Part shown: one piece after another, positions 28,320-36,941 of the stretch
Layout: each line of letters starts with the position of its first letter
Numbering within the stretch: the stretch's first letter is position 1
NCBI GenBank assembly: GCA_023379675.1
Contig: JAMCPL010000007.1
Coordinates: 1-64,000 of the forward strand
Length of the DNA: 64,000 nucleotides
DNA from: Actinomycetota bacterium
GTDB lineage: Bacteria > Actinomycetota > Acidimicrobiia > Acidimicrobiales > JAMCPL01
Direction: 5' to 3'
Made by a program: the position numbers and the translations under genes
The notes under the pieces: generated by a model
The model's database searches: none
What the model was told of the DNA's origin: nothing
Seen by the model: the letters and a program-made list of their open reading frames with translations, nothing else

Positions 28320-29105
28320 TCACAGGCGGCTAAAAAGAATATTTACCACCTCCAGTAGACTGGGTGCATGGCATAGCGGGCTCACCTCATCGGTCATGCC
28401 CTCCTTAGCTGTCGCATCAGAACTCACCAGCGCAAACGGCAGCCCCAAGGTGGCCGCGAAAATGCCATCCGTAGAAGGCCTATCCCCTATGACAACTTCC
28501 AAACTGCCGGTGGACATCTTATGTACAAGGTTGACCATTGCCTCATGAGGCTTACCTGCAACGATAGGCTTGGTGTGGCTAGCCGTGGCCACAGCTGCCA
28601 GTAACGCTCCTGTACCTGGCTGCAAGCCGTGTGGGGTCGGATGGGTAGGGTCCTCGTTGGCTCCTATGAAGCGTGCCCCGTCTCTCACCGCACTCGACAC
28701 CCGGCAAAGAAGATCGAAATCGAACGATGTGCTCCAACCGACAATCACGGTTGCAGCCTTCGCCGGCTCATCGACAATATGTCCGCCTGCAGCCTCTACC
28801 GCCTCCACGAGTCCCTCCTCTCCCCAAATGAACACGTCTTCGCTCACCTTGAGCAGGCTGGCCGCAGCATCGGATACCGTAGCAATCTCGTGGAATCCGG
28901 CATCTATACCGGCATGGTGCAACCTCGACGCCAGCACGGACTTCGTCGGTCCTGAATTATTGGTTACAAACAGCGTTCTCCTACCGCTCTCACGTACTGC
29001 GGCGATAGCCTCCCGAGCGCCTGCGATCGGCTGGCCAGCAAGCCAGACCACCCCATCAAGGTCCACCAGCCAGGTCCGTACGTCCTCTGTCTCTATTCTC
29101 CCCAT
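28320..29105 (-). CDS. HAD-superfamily class IIA phosphatase (NagD-like)
   Basis: 261 residues. HAD motifs: I WLVDLDGVVWLAGQPI, II LFVTNNSGPTKS, III lysine in VAGKPHEAMVNLV, IV VIGDRPSTDGIFAATLGLPFALV. The C2a cap lies between II and III. These enzymes dephosphorylate small sugar or nucleotide phosphates (4-nitrophenylphosphatase/NagD). In actinobacteria this gene typically lies beside tlyA-nadK-recN, as here. It overlaps the following MFS gene by 13 bases. Confidence 0.88.
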   Translation of the reverse strand: MGRIETEDVRTWLVDLDGVVWLAGQPIAGAREAIAAVRESGRRTLFVTNNSGPTKSVLASRLHHAGIDAGFHEIATVSDAAASLLKVSEDVFIWGEEGLVEAVEAAGGHIVDEPAKAATVIVGWSTSFDFDLLCRVSSAVRDGARFIGANEDPTHPTPHGLQPGTGALLAAVATASHTKPIVAGKPHEAMVNLVHKMSTGSLEVVIGDRPSTDGIFAATLGLPFALVSSDATAKEGMTDEVSPLCHAPSLLEVVNILFSRL

Positions 29106-30511
29106 AGTTCTTCCGGCTCCTTTCCCCTCGTTTCACGTAGTGCGAAGAACAGTAACGATACTACGGCCACTCCCGGAAAGAGCAACTCAGCTGTTGTCGA
29201 GAAGTGATTGCTGACATGAGCGACGACGCCAAACACAAATAGCCCCGCCGCCGCTCCTATCACTCCGGATGTCACCTGCCAACCAGAAACCGCCGCTCGA
29301 ATGGACGTAGGAAACTGCTCCAAGACGAATGTCCCCGCAGGGGCGGAAAACGTACCGCCTGCAAAGATGGCAAGCTCGTAACCTGTTACAAGACCCACGT
29401 TGCTGCCTGAGTATAGCAGCACTGCAAATCCTGTCATTGCAACGAGCGCTAACATGGCTGTGATCCTGCGTCCCAGATGATCCGCAAGCCACCTTCCAGC
29501 CAGAAGGCCCAGCAACCCGATTATACCGGCTGCAAGCACCATTACGGCGGTATCCGCGGCAGGCATGTGTTGGAATGACTCGGCATACAGGAACACGAAG
29601 GTGTCAGCTGGACCGGTGAGCCACGACACGGCAAATGACAGCGCCAGCACGACGAACAGCCTGCGACGGTATCTGGGCGCAAGCGACCGGAACGCCGAAC
29701 TCCGCTGGCTGTGACCGGTATGCCGTACTCGTTCAAACCTATCCGGCTCTTCTATCATTCTGGCGATAAGAGGTAGCGCAAGAAGGGGAAGCACGGCCAC
29801 GAAGAATATCCCCCTGAATCCGATCGTCTTCCCGAGCATGCCATTCACAACAGCTATCGCACCGGCGCCGAGAGCGTACCCGCCAGCCACCATGGCTATG
29901 GCCTTCGCGCGGTTCTGCGACGACGTTTCTTCGGATGCAATGACTTGCGCCACGGATGTGGTGGCGCTCAGTAACGGGCGCCCGAGCGCGAAGACGGCCA
30001 CAAAGACCCAGTATGTAGGCGAAGCGCCTGCCAAGGCGGTAAGAAACAGACCTGCCCCCGTGCAGGCAAGTATCACCCTGCGCCGCCCCGTGCGATCGGC
30101 CAGTGATGCCAGCGGTAGTGCAAAGAGGGATGACAGCCTTATGATGGCAAGCCCTATGCCAAGCGATGTGGCCGAAAGGCCTGCGACGGCGGCAATGGAG
30201 TGCCCGTTGAAGGTCCTTCCAAATCCCTTGGCCACCAACGCGAGCCCGGCAGTAATGCCGAATTGCCCGACTCCAGAAGTCATAGCAGCAAGTGCGGGAC
30301 CGACCACCACCCTATCCCTCCATGAATGCAGCGCGCTGGGAATAGGCTCCGGAAGGCCGGATCCAGGCCGTCCAGTGCCATCTATAGTGCCGTTACAAGG
30401 GCATCCGGAGGTTGTGGTCTCGTCGCTGCCGGCCTGCTCAGAGGCTGGCAGCGCGGGATCACCGGGCAGGTGACGGGCATCTGCCGCCTTACCGCTACCC
30501 TTGCCGGTCAT
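29093..30511 (-). CDS. MFS transporter
   Basis: 472 residues with about 12 hydrophobic segments. The MFS signature is visible as ASLADRTGRRRVILA between helices 2 and 3 and again as GRWLADHLGRRITAM in the second half. The first about 60 residues are a Gly/Ser/Asp-rich cytoplasmic tail unlike typical MFS proteins. Substrate unknown; it resembles drug/metabolite exporters. It overlaps the upstream MFS gene by 17 bases, so the two transporters and the HAD gene form one transcription unit. Confidence 0.82.
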   Translation of the reverse strand: MTGKGSGKAADARHLPGDPALPASEQAGSDETTTSGCPCNGTIDGTGRPGSGLPEPIPSALHSWRDRVVVGPALAAMTSGVGQFGITAGLALVAKGFGRTFNGHSIAAVAGLSATSLGIGLAIIRLSSLFALPLASLADRTGRRRVILACTGAGLFLTALAGASPTYWVFVAVFALGRPLLSATTSVAQVIASEETSSQNRAKAIAMVAGGYALGAGAIAVVNGMLGKTIGFRGIFFVAVLPLLALPLIARMIEEPDRFERVRHTGHSQRSSAFRSLAPRYRRRLFVVLALSFAVSWLTGPADTFVFLYAESFQHMPAADTAVMVLAAGIIGLLGLLAGRWLADHLGRRITAMLALVAMTGFAVLLYSGSNVGLVTGYELAIFAGGTFSAPAGTFVLEQFPTSIRAAVSGWQVTSGVIGAAAGLFVFGVVAHVSNHFSTTAELLFPGVAVVSLLFFALRETRGKEPEELWGE

Positions 30512-32075
30512 GACCGTAACTGCCTGCCGGCGGCTGCCGCTGCCCGGTGCTGTGCCTTCCTGTCAGATAAAAAAGTCCTGCCACTCCAGCCACTGAAGCA
30601 ACAATAATGTCTCCGGAAACAAAAGGTATGGCAACCATCACTGATATCAGGCTCCCTACCACCCAGCTCAGCTGCAACCTTGTCTGGAATCTGGCAAATG
30701 CACGCCCTTGCAGCACGCCAGGTACCAACCTTTGAACAATGGCGTCGAAGGCTGGTTGCGCACCAGACGCGCCCATCCCAAGGGTAAAAGCCACTATACC
30801 CTGAGAAATCACACTCCCGAAAAAGGCGGAAGCTCCCGCCCCCAGCATCACGAGCCACACGGCCGCCGTGAGCAGCGACTGCTCACTCACCACCCGTCTC
30901 AAGCGAGGCACTAGAAGCACCCCTGCAAGCGATCCGGCTCCCGAGATCACGAGTACGTAGCCATACCACACGGTAGGAGCATGCTCCCTCCGCAGCCCAA
31001 AGGCAATGAGAAATACGAAGAATCCCACGAGCCCCCGCAGTATGGACATGAGATTCAGTCCAAGGACCACCTCAGGATCGACAAAAGCCTTCATCCACAA
31101 CGATTGGCGTGCGGCACTGGAACTGTAGCCGGCCCGGGGATGCCGCGATCGATCACCGGCCTTGCCCGCACTGGAAGATTCAAAATTATGCGTACAGATG
31201 CCTGCATCATGACCGCCTGTGCCGGCAATATGGGGTTCGTAGGTGCGAGTTTCGTCCCTGGGTTCCCAATCCCCTCCCAGATCGGTTACCGGCAATACGG
31301 AGCCGGTGCCTGGTACGCTACGATAGCTCCTGCCACCATCCATACCGGTTTGATCTGAGAACGGGCGCCGTACCCCCATACGGCGCGGCAGGCGCAGGCC
31401 GGCCACCATCCCGGCGAAGTACACCAGGATGTCCACTCTCAGCACCCAGGATGCACCGATCCCTTTCAATATACCGACACCAACAGCGGAACCAAGGGCA
31501 CCAGCGATGGATGCCAATAATGCAAGCTGGGCGTTGCGAGTAGCCAGCCCCTCATGGTGGCCGGCTACGCTGGTGGCTTTGCCAGATGCATCCTTCCCGG
31601 AAGTGAGAATGGGCACCAGAGTAGATTTGGTGAGCATGTACAGCCTGGACAGCACGAGGATGCTGAACGCTTCCGGGAAGAGCGCCAGGCTGCGGAGATC
31701 GCTCGCCATCAGCAAGCACAGCAGGGCTCTCCCGCCGGTGGATAGTGTCACCATGACCCTGCGGGCGCTGGTGGAGCGGTCCACCAGTGGACCGAGCACC
31801 GGAGCCACCACTGCAAAGGGCGCCATAGTCACCAGAAGGTAGAGGATGACCTTGCCTTTGGCGGCATCAGGCGAAATCGAGAAAAATAGCGACCCTGCCA
31901 GAGAGATGGTAACCATTGCATCGCCTGCAATGGAAAGCACTTGGACCAGAGCCAACCTCCCGAACGGCTGGTTCTGGTCCAGCAACGTTCCGAGAGAGGC
32001 CTGTACATGCCCATAGAGTTTCGCCAGGGCATTTCCCGGATGCAGGTCGGGATGGCGAGCATACCAGTTGTCCAT
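30495..32075 (-). CDS. MFS transporter with large central loop insertion
   Basis: 526 residues from ATG 32075 (an upstream in-frame Met at 32129 is less likely). Helices include LVQVLSIAGDAMVTISLAGSLFF, VILYLLVTMAPFAVVAPVLGPLVD and GLVGFFVFLIAFGL. The pattern fits MFS proteins in which residues DRSTSARRVMV replace the classic motif A. An about 90-residue hydrophilic segment (nt about 31105-31375, between LRLPRRMGVRRP and LWMKAFVDPEV) fills the central loop with Gly/Ser/Asp/His. Substrate unknown. Confidence 0.8.
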   Translation of the reverse strand: MDNWYARHPDLHPGNALAKLYGHVQASLGTLLDQNQPFGRLALVQVLSIAGDAMVTISLAGSLFFSISPDAAKGKVILYLLVTMAPFAVVAPVLGPLVDRSTSARRVMVTLSTGGRALLCLLMASDLRSLALFPEAFSILVLSRLYMLTKSTLVPILTSGKDASGKATSVAGHHEGLATRNAQLALLASIAGALGSAVGVGILKGIGASWVLRVDILVYFAGMVAGLRLPRRMGVRRPFSDQTGMDGGRSYRSVPGTGSVLPVTDLGGDWEPRDETRTYEPHIAGTGGHDAGICTHNFESSSAGKAGDRSRHPRAGYSSSAARQSLWMKAFVDPEVVLGLNLMSILRGLVGFFVFLIAFGLRREHAPTVWYGYVLVISGAGSLAGVLLVPRLRRVVSEQSLLTAAVWLVMLGAGASAFFGSVISQGIVAFTLGMGASGAQPAFDAIVQRLVPGVLQGRAFARFQTRLQLSWVVGSLISVMVAIPFVSGDIIVASVAGVAGLFYLTGRHSTGQRQPPAGSYGHDRQG

Positions 32076-32251
32076 AGTGCAATGGTAAGCCAACCGGACC
32101 GGCTCCGATGAATGGCACGTGGAAATCACCCGCCACCTGCCAGGTCATGCGAACCGATTCATTGCATCAAAGCGCCCACGGAGGTGCATGCCGGCCATGA
32201 ACCTCCGGTAAAGTGGTAGGATGTAATTATTGGAATACAAAGGAGAAGGAC

Positions 32252-32488
32252 ATGCCAGTCAGCGCTTATGTGCTCATCCAGACCGAAGTGGGCAAGGCCG
32301 CCTCGGTTGCAGAATCAGCCAGGGGCATCGATGGTGTTCGGTATGCTGATGACGTTACAGGACCCTACGATGTCATAGTCAAGGCCGAGTCCGAATCGGT
32401 GGACAGCCTCGGTAGGATGGTGGTAAGCAATATCCAGCTAATTGATGGAATCACCCGGACCGTTACCTGTCCGGTAGTCAATCTCTAA
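32252..32488 (+). CDS. Stand-alone Lrp/AsnC ligand-binding (RAM) domain protein
   Basis: 78 residues from ATG 32252, placed by AAGGAGAAGGAC directly upstream. The whole protein is the RAM domain (AYVLIQTEVGKAASVAESARGIDGVRYADDVTGPYDVIVKAESESVDSLGRMVVSNIQLIDGITRTVTCPVV, in pieces) without the DNA-binding half. Such single-domain proteins bind amino acids or act as partners of full-length Lrp proteins. Actinobacteria often keep one near housekeeping genes. It is isolated here, on the opposite strand to its neighbours. Confidence 0.9.
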   Translation: MPVSAYVLIQTEVGKAASVAESARGIDGVRYADDVTGPYDVIVKAESESVDSLGRMVVSNIQLIDGITRTVTCPVVNL

Positions 32489-32695
32489 ACCAGTGTCCAC
32501 CCAGATTGCGCCTTACGCTGGTTACGCTGGGCGGGTCTCCAGCTGACAAGGCGATCCAGGTGAACTCGCCCATGGCTTCCGGGTAGCCTGCCCCTGCTAA
32601 TCCATGTAATCAACGGCGCCTATCCATCACAGGACTTCATCGTAACCATTGGTCCAGCCGGCTCTTTAGCAAGACCGCCCAAGCGCTTATCCCGG

Positions 32696-32893
32696 TCAGA
32701 GGTGGTGAACCAGCCAGGTAACACCCTGAACTGTCCTGTAACCCAGGTAGATCACCGTGGCCACCATCAAGAGTTTGAAATGCCACGGTACCGGCCTGCG
32801 AGCGATGGTGACATTACCGCAATCTGGGCAGCTACCATCCTTCCCCAGCTCCCCATCCTCCAGCCTCTGGCTGCATGCCTCACACCAGGCCAT
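32696..32893 (-). CDS. Small zinc-ribbon membrane protein
   Basis: 65 residues. CEAC near the N-terminus and CPDC 17 residues later form a zinc ribbon. A single membrane helix follows (KLLMVATVIYLGYRTVQGVTWLV). The frame is clean and the residue pattern meaningful, so it is probably real. It lies 61 bp downstream of the der start side and on the same strand as der. Function unknown; similar small proteins occur in Acidimicrobiia. Confidence 0.65.
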   Translation of the reverse strand: MAWCEACSQRLEDGELGKDGSCPDCGNVTIARRPVPWHFKLLMVATVIYLGYRTVQGVTWLVHHL

Positions 32894-32954
32894 ACAAGTA
32901 ACATTGTAGCCGGACTGGACAGTGGCAGTTCCGGAAAATATGCGTGCCGCGCTG

Positions 32955-34370
32955 CTACTTGGTCGAACCGGTATGCACTTTCAGCTTAAGAGGAGTTCGC
33001 TCCAGCCCAAAGTGCTCCTTGAGGCGTCCCTCCACATAGCGCAGGTAAGTTGCCGGTAAACGCTTGGTGGCAAACAGGATGAATGTCGGAGGATCAACAG
33101 CACCCTGTACGACAAACTTTATCCTTGCTCCCCCAGGCGCCATGTGCGATTCCTGGATAGCCCTTACCGCCCTATTTAATTCGCCCGTAGGTATCCTATG
33201 GTGGTAGGCAGACAGGGCTGCATGGATGGCAGGAAAGATCTTTGCCACCCCGACACCCGTCTTGGCGCTGGCCCTGATGATCGGCGGGTCACCGAGAAAA
33301 GCCAGTTGCTCTTCCACTTCTGCGGCCACATCTTCACGGGAATCGTTGGCCACTATATCCCACTTGTTCAGGATCACCATCACCGGGCTGCCGGACTGGA
33401 CCGCACGCTCTGCAATACGCTGGTCCTGACGGGCGATACCCTCAGTGGCATCGATCAGCAATAGCAACAGGTCGGCACGATCAATGGCATCGAGGGCCCG
33501 TAACACCGAAAAATGCTCCACCCGGCCACCTTTGCCATCCCTGTGTCGCATGCCGGCTGTATCCACAAAGCAGAACGTGCCGTTGGGAGTCTCCACCACG
33601 GTATCGACCGCATCACGGGTAGTGCCTGGCATGTCGTGGATAATCGAACGTTCTGAACCGATAAGCAAGTTGAACAGGGTCGACTTTCCTACATTGGGAC
33701 GACCTGCCAGGGCAATCCTGGGATACCCGCTCTGCGCCATCTCCTGGCCGTCCATCAATCCATCTGTATCCACATAAGTCATGGTTTCTCCTTTCATAAT
33801 GCCGATCTCATTGTCGTGTTGTGATCCTGGAGAGTGGCCATTCACCGGGGCCGCGGTAACTACACGTATCATCGAATCAAGTAGGTCATCCACCCTTCGA
33901 CCGTGCAGTGCGCTCAGGGGGATGGGGTCGCCAAGACCGAGAGAAAGCATCTCCCAGGCATCAATATCTCTGGAACCGTTGTCAGCCTTGTTCGCTGCAA
34001 GTACAGCGGGTTTACCCGATCGTTTGACGAGGCGAGCCACATCCATGTCTTCTGCCGTGATCCCGACCGACACATCCACCACTACGACAACAGCATCCGC
34101 GTCGTCAATGGCTCTTTCTGCCTGGTACGCGACCTTCTCCTGAAGCTCGTCACCGCTGGCCTGCCAACCACCGGTGTCCATAAGAGTAAATGGAATACCT
34201 TGCCACTCGCCGTCCAATGCAAGCCTATCGCGGGTAACGCCCGACATCTCCTCCACAACTGCCACACGCCGACCGACGATCCGGTTCACAAGCGTGGACT
34301 TACCTACATTCGGCCGCCCTGTAACGGCAATGACGGGATACTTGTAGCCGACCGGAGTCGTATCGGTCAT
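32955..34370 (-). CDS. der: Ribosome-assembly GTPase Der (EngA)
   Basis: 471 residues from ATG 34370, set by GAGAGGG five bases upstream. Two GTPase domains: GRPNVGKSTLVN with DTGGWQ and ANKADN, then GRPNVGKSTLFN with DTAGMRH and LNKWD. A C-terminal KH-like domain has FVLFATKR-like FILFATKRLPATYLRYVEGRLKEHFGLERTPLKL. It is needed for 50S maturation. The linker between domains (HSPGSQHDNEIGIMKGETMTYVDTDG) is longer than usual. Confidence 0.95.
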   Translation of the reverse strand: MTDTTPVGYKYPVIAVTGRPNVGKSTLVNRIVGRRVAVVEEMSGVTRDRLALDGEWQGIPFTLMDTGGWQASGDELQEKVAYQAERAIDDADAVVVVVDVSVGITAEDMDVARLVKRSGKPAVLAANKADNGSRDIDAWEMLSLGLGDPIPLSALHGRRVDDLLDSMIRVVTAAPVNGHSPGSQHDNEIGIMKGETMTYVDTDGLMDGQEMAQSGYPRIALAGRPNVGKSTLFNLLIGSERSIIHDMPGTTRDAVDTVVETPNGTFCFVDTAGMRHRDGKGGRVEHFSVLRALDAIDRADLLLLLIDATEGIARQDQRIAERAVQSGSPVMVILNKWDIVANDSREDVAAEVEEQLAFLGDPPIIRASAKTGVGVAKIFPAIHAALSAYHHRIPTGELNRAVRAIQESHMAPGGARIKFVVQGAVDPPTFILFATKRLPATYLRYVEGRLKEHFGLERTPLKLKVHTGSTK

Positions 34371-34707
34371 ACGTCCCTCTCCGATGCGGAGCCCAGCCCA
34401 AGAACCAGGGTGCCGGCTAAACCATGCCAGAAAACGGCTGCAGCCAAACCAGTTGCAAACATGCTGGCACAATCCATTGCCATAACTATTATTGTACCAG
34501 ATAAGTCAAGGTCTTGAGCATTGCCAGCAGGTACGCACGACGAGGCGTTGAACCAATCGCTGCGACCACTATGCCGCAGCGGATATGGCGGCGGACAACC
34601 AGAAATTCCGGGAGTGCTTCCATGTCATTGACAGGCTGGCCGCCTGCGGGTCATAGCAGGAAAAGACTGCCACAATATGCTTATTGGCACACCGCAGTAC
34701 CCGCTCT
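34371..34707. promoter_or_regulatory. Intergenic region between der and the two-component system
   Basis: Divergent spacer of about 337 bp. On the minus strand TTGACT and TACAAT occur near 34490-34510 but too close together to be one promoter, so the der start point stays undefined. I found no gene and no ribosome binding site for the response regulator, whose message may be leaderless. Confidence 0.35.
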
Positions 34708-35406
34708 ATGCAAGACTTGTATTTGATGGCAGCAGATGGCGGCACAATAATTATCGTGGAAGATGACCCCAATATAGCCGACCTTGCTTCGACCTACCTG
34801 TCACGAGCCGGCTACAGGGTATTGCCGGTAGGCGATGGCAAGAGAGCGCTGGACATATTCAGGTCGGAGAAACCCTGCCTCGTAGTACTGGACGTAGGCC
34901 TGCCTGGCGATCTTGATGGTTTCGATATATGCAGGACGCTAAGGGCAACCAGCGATGTGCCGATAATAATACTTACCGCACGTAGTGACGAGATCGATCG
35001 AATAGTCGGGCTGGAAATGGGAGCCGATGACTATATCGTAAAGCCATTTTCTCCCCGAGAGCTGGTGGCGCGGGTAAAGGCAATACTTCGGAGGTCAGTG
35101 ATGGTGGCGGATGCGCCAGGCCGTACCATTACCATAGGAACCATAGTCATTGACGTTGCAAGCAGGAGAGTGACCGTGGCGGGTGACGAAGTGCAACTGA
35201 CCGCCCGCGAATTCGACCTCCTGGTCTTTATCGCCCTGCGCCGTGGTCTCGCGCTCAGTAGAAGGCAGATCCTGAACGGAGCGTGGTCCAACAGCTGGAT
35301 AGGCGACGAGCGCACTGTGGATGTGCATATCCGGCAGCTCCGCAAGAAGCTCGGCGACGATCTGGATGTGCACACTGTTTGGGGGGTTGGCTACCGCCTT
35401 GATTGA
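34708..35406 (+). CDS. OmpR-type response regulator
   Basis: 232 residues from ATG 34708; ATG 34726 also possible, both without Shine-Dalgarno. Receiver domain: acidic pair in IIIVEDDPN, phosphoacceptor Asp in LVVLDVGLPG, Thr in ILTARSDE, Lys in YIVKPFSPREL. DNA-binding winged helix: VQLTAREFDLLVFIALRRGLALSRRQILNGAW ... RTVDVHIRQLRKKLGDD ... VWGVGYRLD. It is paired with the histidine kinase whose start overlaps its stop. The regulon is unknown. Confidence 0.93.
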   Translation: MQDLYLMAADGGTIIIVEDDPNIADLASTYLSRAGYRVLPVGDGKRALDIFRSEKPCLVVLDVGLPGDLDGFDICRTLRATSDVPIIILTARSDEIDRIVGLEMGADDYIVKPFSPRELVARVKAILRRSVMVADAPGRTITIGTIVIDVASRRVTVAGDEVQLTAREFDLLVFIALRRGLALSRRQILNGAWSNSWIGDERTVDVHIRQLRKKLGDDLDVHTVWGVGYRLD

Positions 35407-36883
35407 GTCGAGGAGGGATCCGCTATCCCCTTCCTTATGGCGCAGGCTGCAGGCACGCAATGTCGTCGGCAGCCTCCGATCCAGGATGCTTGTGTCCATG
35501 GTTCTCATTGCAATGGGCACACTGGGTATTACCTGGCTGGGTACTTACATCCTGGTGGGACACGAAGCCACATCGGCACAGGCCACCTCAATCCTCACCG
35601 ATGCGCGCGAGGTGGCGACCATAGCTCCACATGTCCGCCCGAGCGATACCCGGGAGCTTCTCCTGGCTGCGGGATTTTCCGGCGGTACGGTTGTAACGGT
35701 TACGTCATCGGGCCATCTGTCCGCTCCGCTCACTTCATTGCCGCCAGGCATACACGCATCGCAGCTCGACATGCAAGACTTGCTGAGAGGATACGCAACA
35801 GCAGGAGCCAGTGGTCATCTCGCTTATGCAGCAGTGCCTCTCTACCTACCTACCCGTATCGATACGATGCTGCATGTTGCTGGCAACGAGCTGGTCGTAA
35901 TGGTGGTAACCCGAAGGGTACGGCCCCCATCGACCGGCCTTGGCTATTTCATAATTATAGGGCTTGCATCCCTAATGGTGGCCGGGCTCGTGGCGTGGGT
36001 ACTGTCCAGGCGATTGACCGGTTCCATATCGAGGGTGGTTTCGACCACCAGCAGGCTTGCTTCCGGAGAACTCGAGGCCAGGGTGGAATCCTCCCGTGGA
36101 GATTACCAGGAAATAACCAGCCTGGCAGACGCCATCAACGACATGGCCACCCAACTGGAAACCTCACGGCAATCGGAACGGCAGTTCCTGCTGTCTGTTT
36201 CGCACGATCTCAGGACTCCACTTACATCCATACGAGGATACGCTGAAGCCATTCTTGACGGCGCAACGGATGACGTGAATCACGCTGTAAATATAATTCG
36301 GAACGAGTCATACCGTCTCGACAGGCTGATCCGTGACCTGCTCGACCTAGCCCACCTCCAGGCGAAGCGTTTTTCGCTGGATGTGCAGCCGGTGGAGATG
36401 GCATCGGTAGCTGAACAGGTTGGAAACAATTTCAAGCCCGTGGCCGCTTCGCAGGGAATCACCCTCGAAGTGGTTGGCGCAACGGATCAGCCGCCCGTTA
36501 CCGTCAACGGCGATGAGAGTAGGCTCGTGCAATCTATCAGCAACGTAGTCGAGAATGCGCTGAAATACGCCGGCAGTCGTATCGAGATACGGTATGGTAT
36601 GCATGACGGGATGGCCCTTATATCAGTTACTGATGATGGCCCTGGAATCGCCCCGGAGGATCTCCCCCATATTTTTGAAAGACACTACAGAGCTGACAGG
36701 GCACACGGCAAGGTAGCTTTTGGCAATTATGGCGGCGCTCGCAGCACCAGAAGCGGTATGGGACTCGGCCTGGCCATAGTATCCGAACTTGTGGGTGCAA
36801 TGGGTGGTACCGTGTCGGCCTACTCATCCGAGAGTGGGGTGGGCGGCGCCTCGGTGGTAATAAGCCTCCCGCTGACGGAATAG
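35399..36883 (+). CDS. Sensor histidine kinase
   Basis: Start uncertain: TTG 35399 overlaps the regulator stop, and ATG 35486 is the first Met. Two membrane helices (MLVSMVLIAMGTLGITWLG and LGYFIIIGLASLMVAGLVAWV) flank an extracytoplasmic sensor of about 115 residues. HAMP, the phospho-His box FLLSVSHDLRTPLTSIRGY, and ATPase boxes NVVENALKYA, DDGPGI and GMGLGLAIV follow. An insertion of about 12 residues (AHGKVAFGNYGGARSTR) separates RADRA from the G box. It has BaeS/MprB-like architecture; the signal cannot be read. Confidence 0.9.
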   Translation: MIESRRDPLSPSLWRRLQARNVVGSLRSRMLVSMVLIAMGTLGITWLGTYILVGHEATSAQATSILTDAREVATIAPHVRPSDTRELLLAAGFSGGTVVTVTSSGHLSAPLTSLPPGIHASQLDMQDLLRGYATAGASGHLAYAAVPLYLPTRIDTMLHVAGNELVVMVVTRRVRPPSTGLGYFIIIGLASLMVAGLVAWVLSRRLTGSISRVVSTTSRLASGELEARVESSRGDYQEITSLADAINDMATQLETSRQSERQFLLSVSHDLRTPLTSIRGYAEAILDGATDDVNHAVNIIRNESYRLDRLIRDLLDLAHLQAKRFSLDVQPVEMASVAEQVGNNFKPVAASQGITLEVVGATDQPPVTVNGDESRLVQSISNVVENALKYAGSRIEIRYGMHDGMALISVTDDGPGIAPEDLPHIFERHYRADRAHGKVAFGNYGGARSTRSGMGLGLAIVSELVGAMGGTVSAYSSESGVGGASVVISLPLTE

Positions 36884-36917
36884 GACCACTGGCTCCGGGA
36901 GCCACCGCCCAGTGTCC
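36883..36917. terminator. Hairpin between the histidine kinase and gcvPB
   Basis: TGGCTC-CGG-GAGCCA (36890-36904) is a 6-bp stem with a 3-base loop, flanked by a longer imperfect outer pairing (GGACCACT with AGTGTCC). It sits between two converging genes and overlaps the kinase stop, so it could serve both. No U-tract. Confidence 0.5.
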
Positions 36918-36941
36918 GTCAAGCAGGCAACGATTACACAC

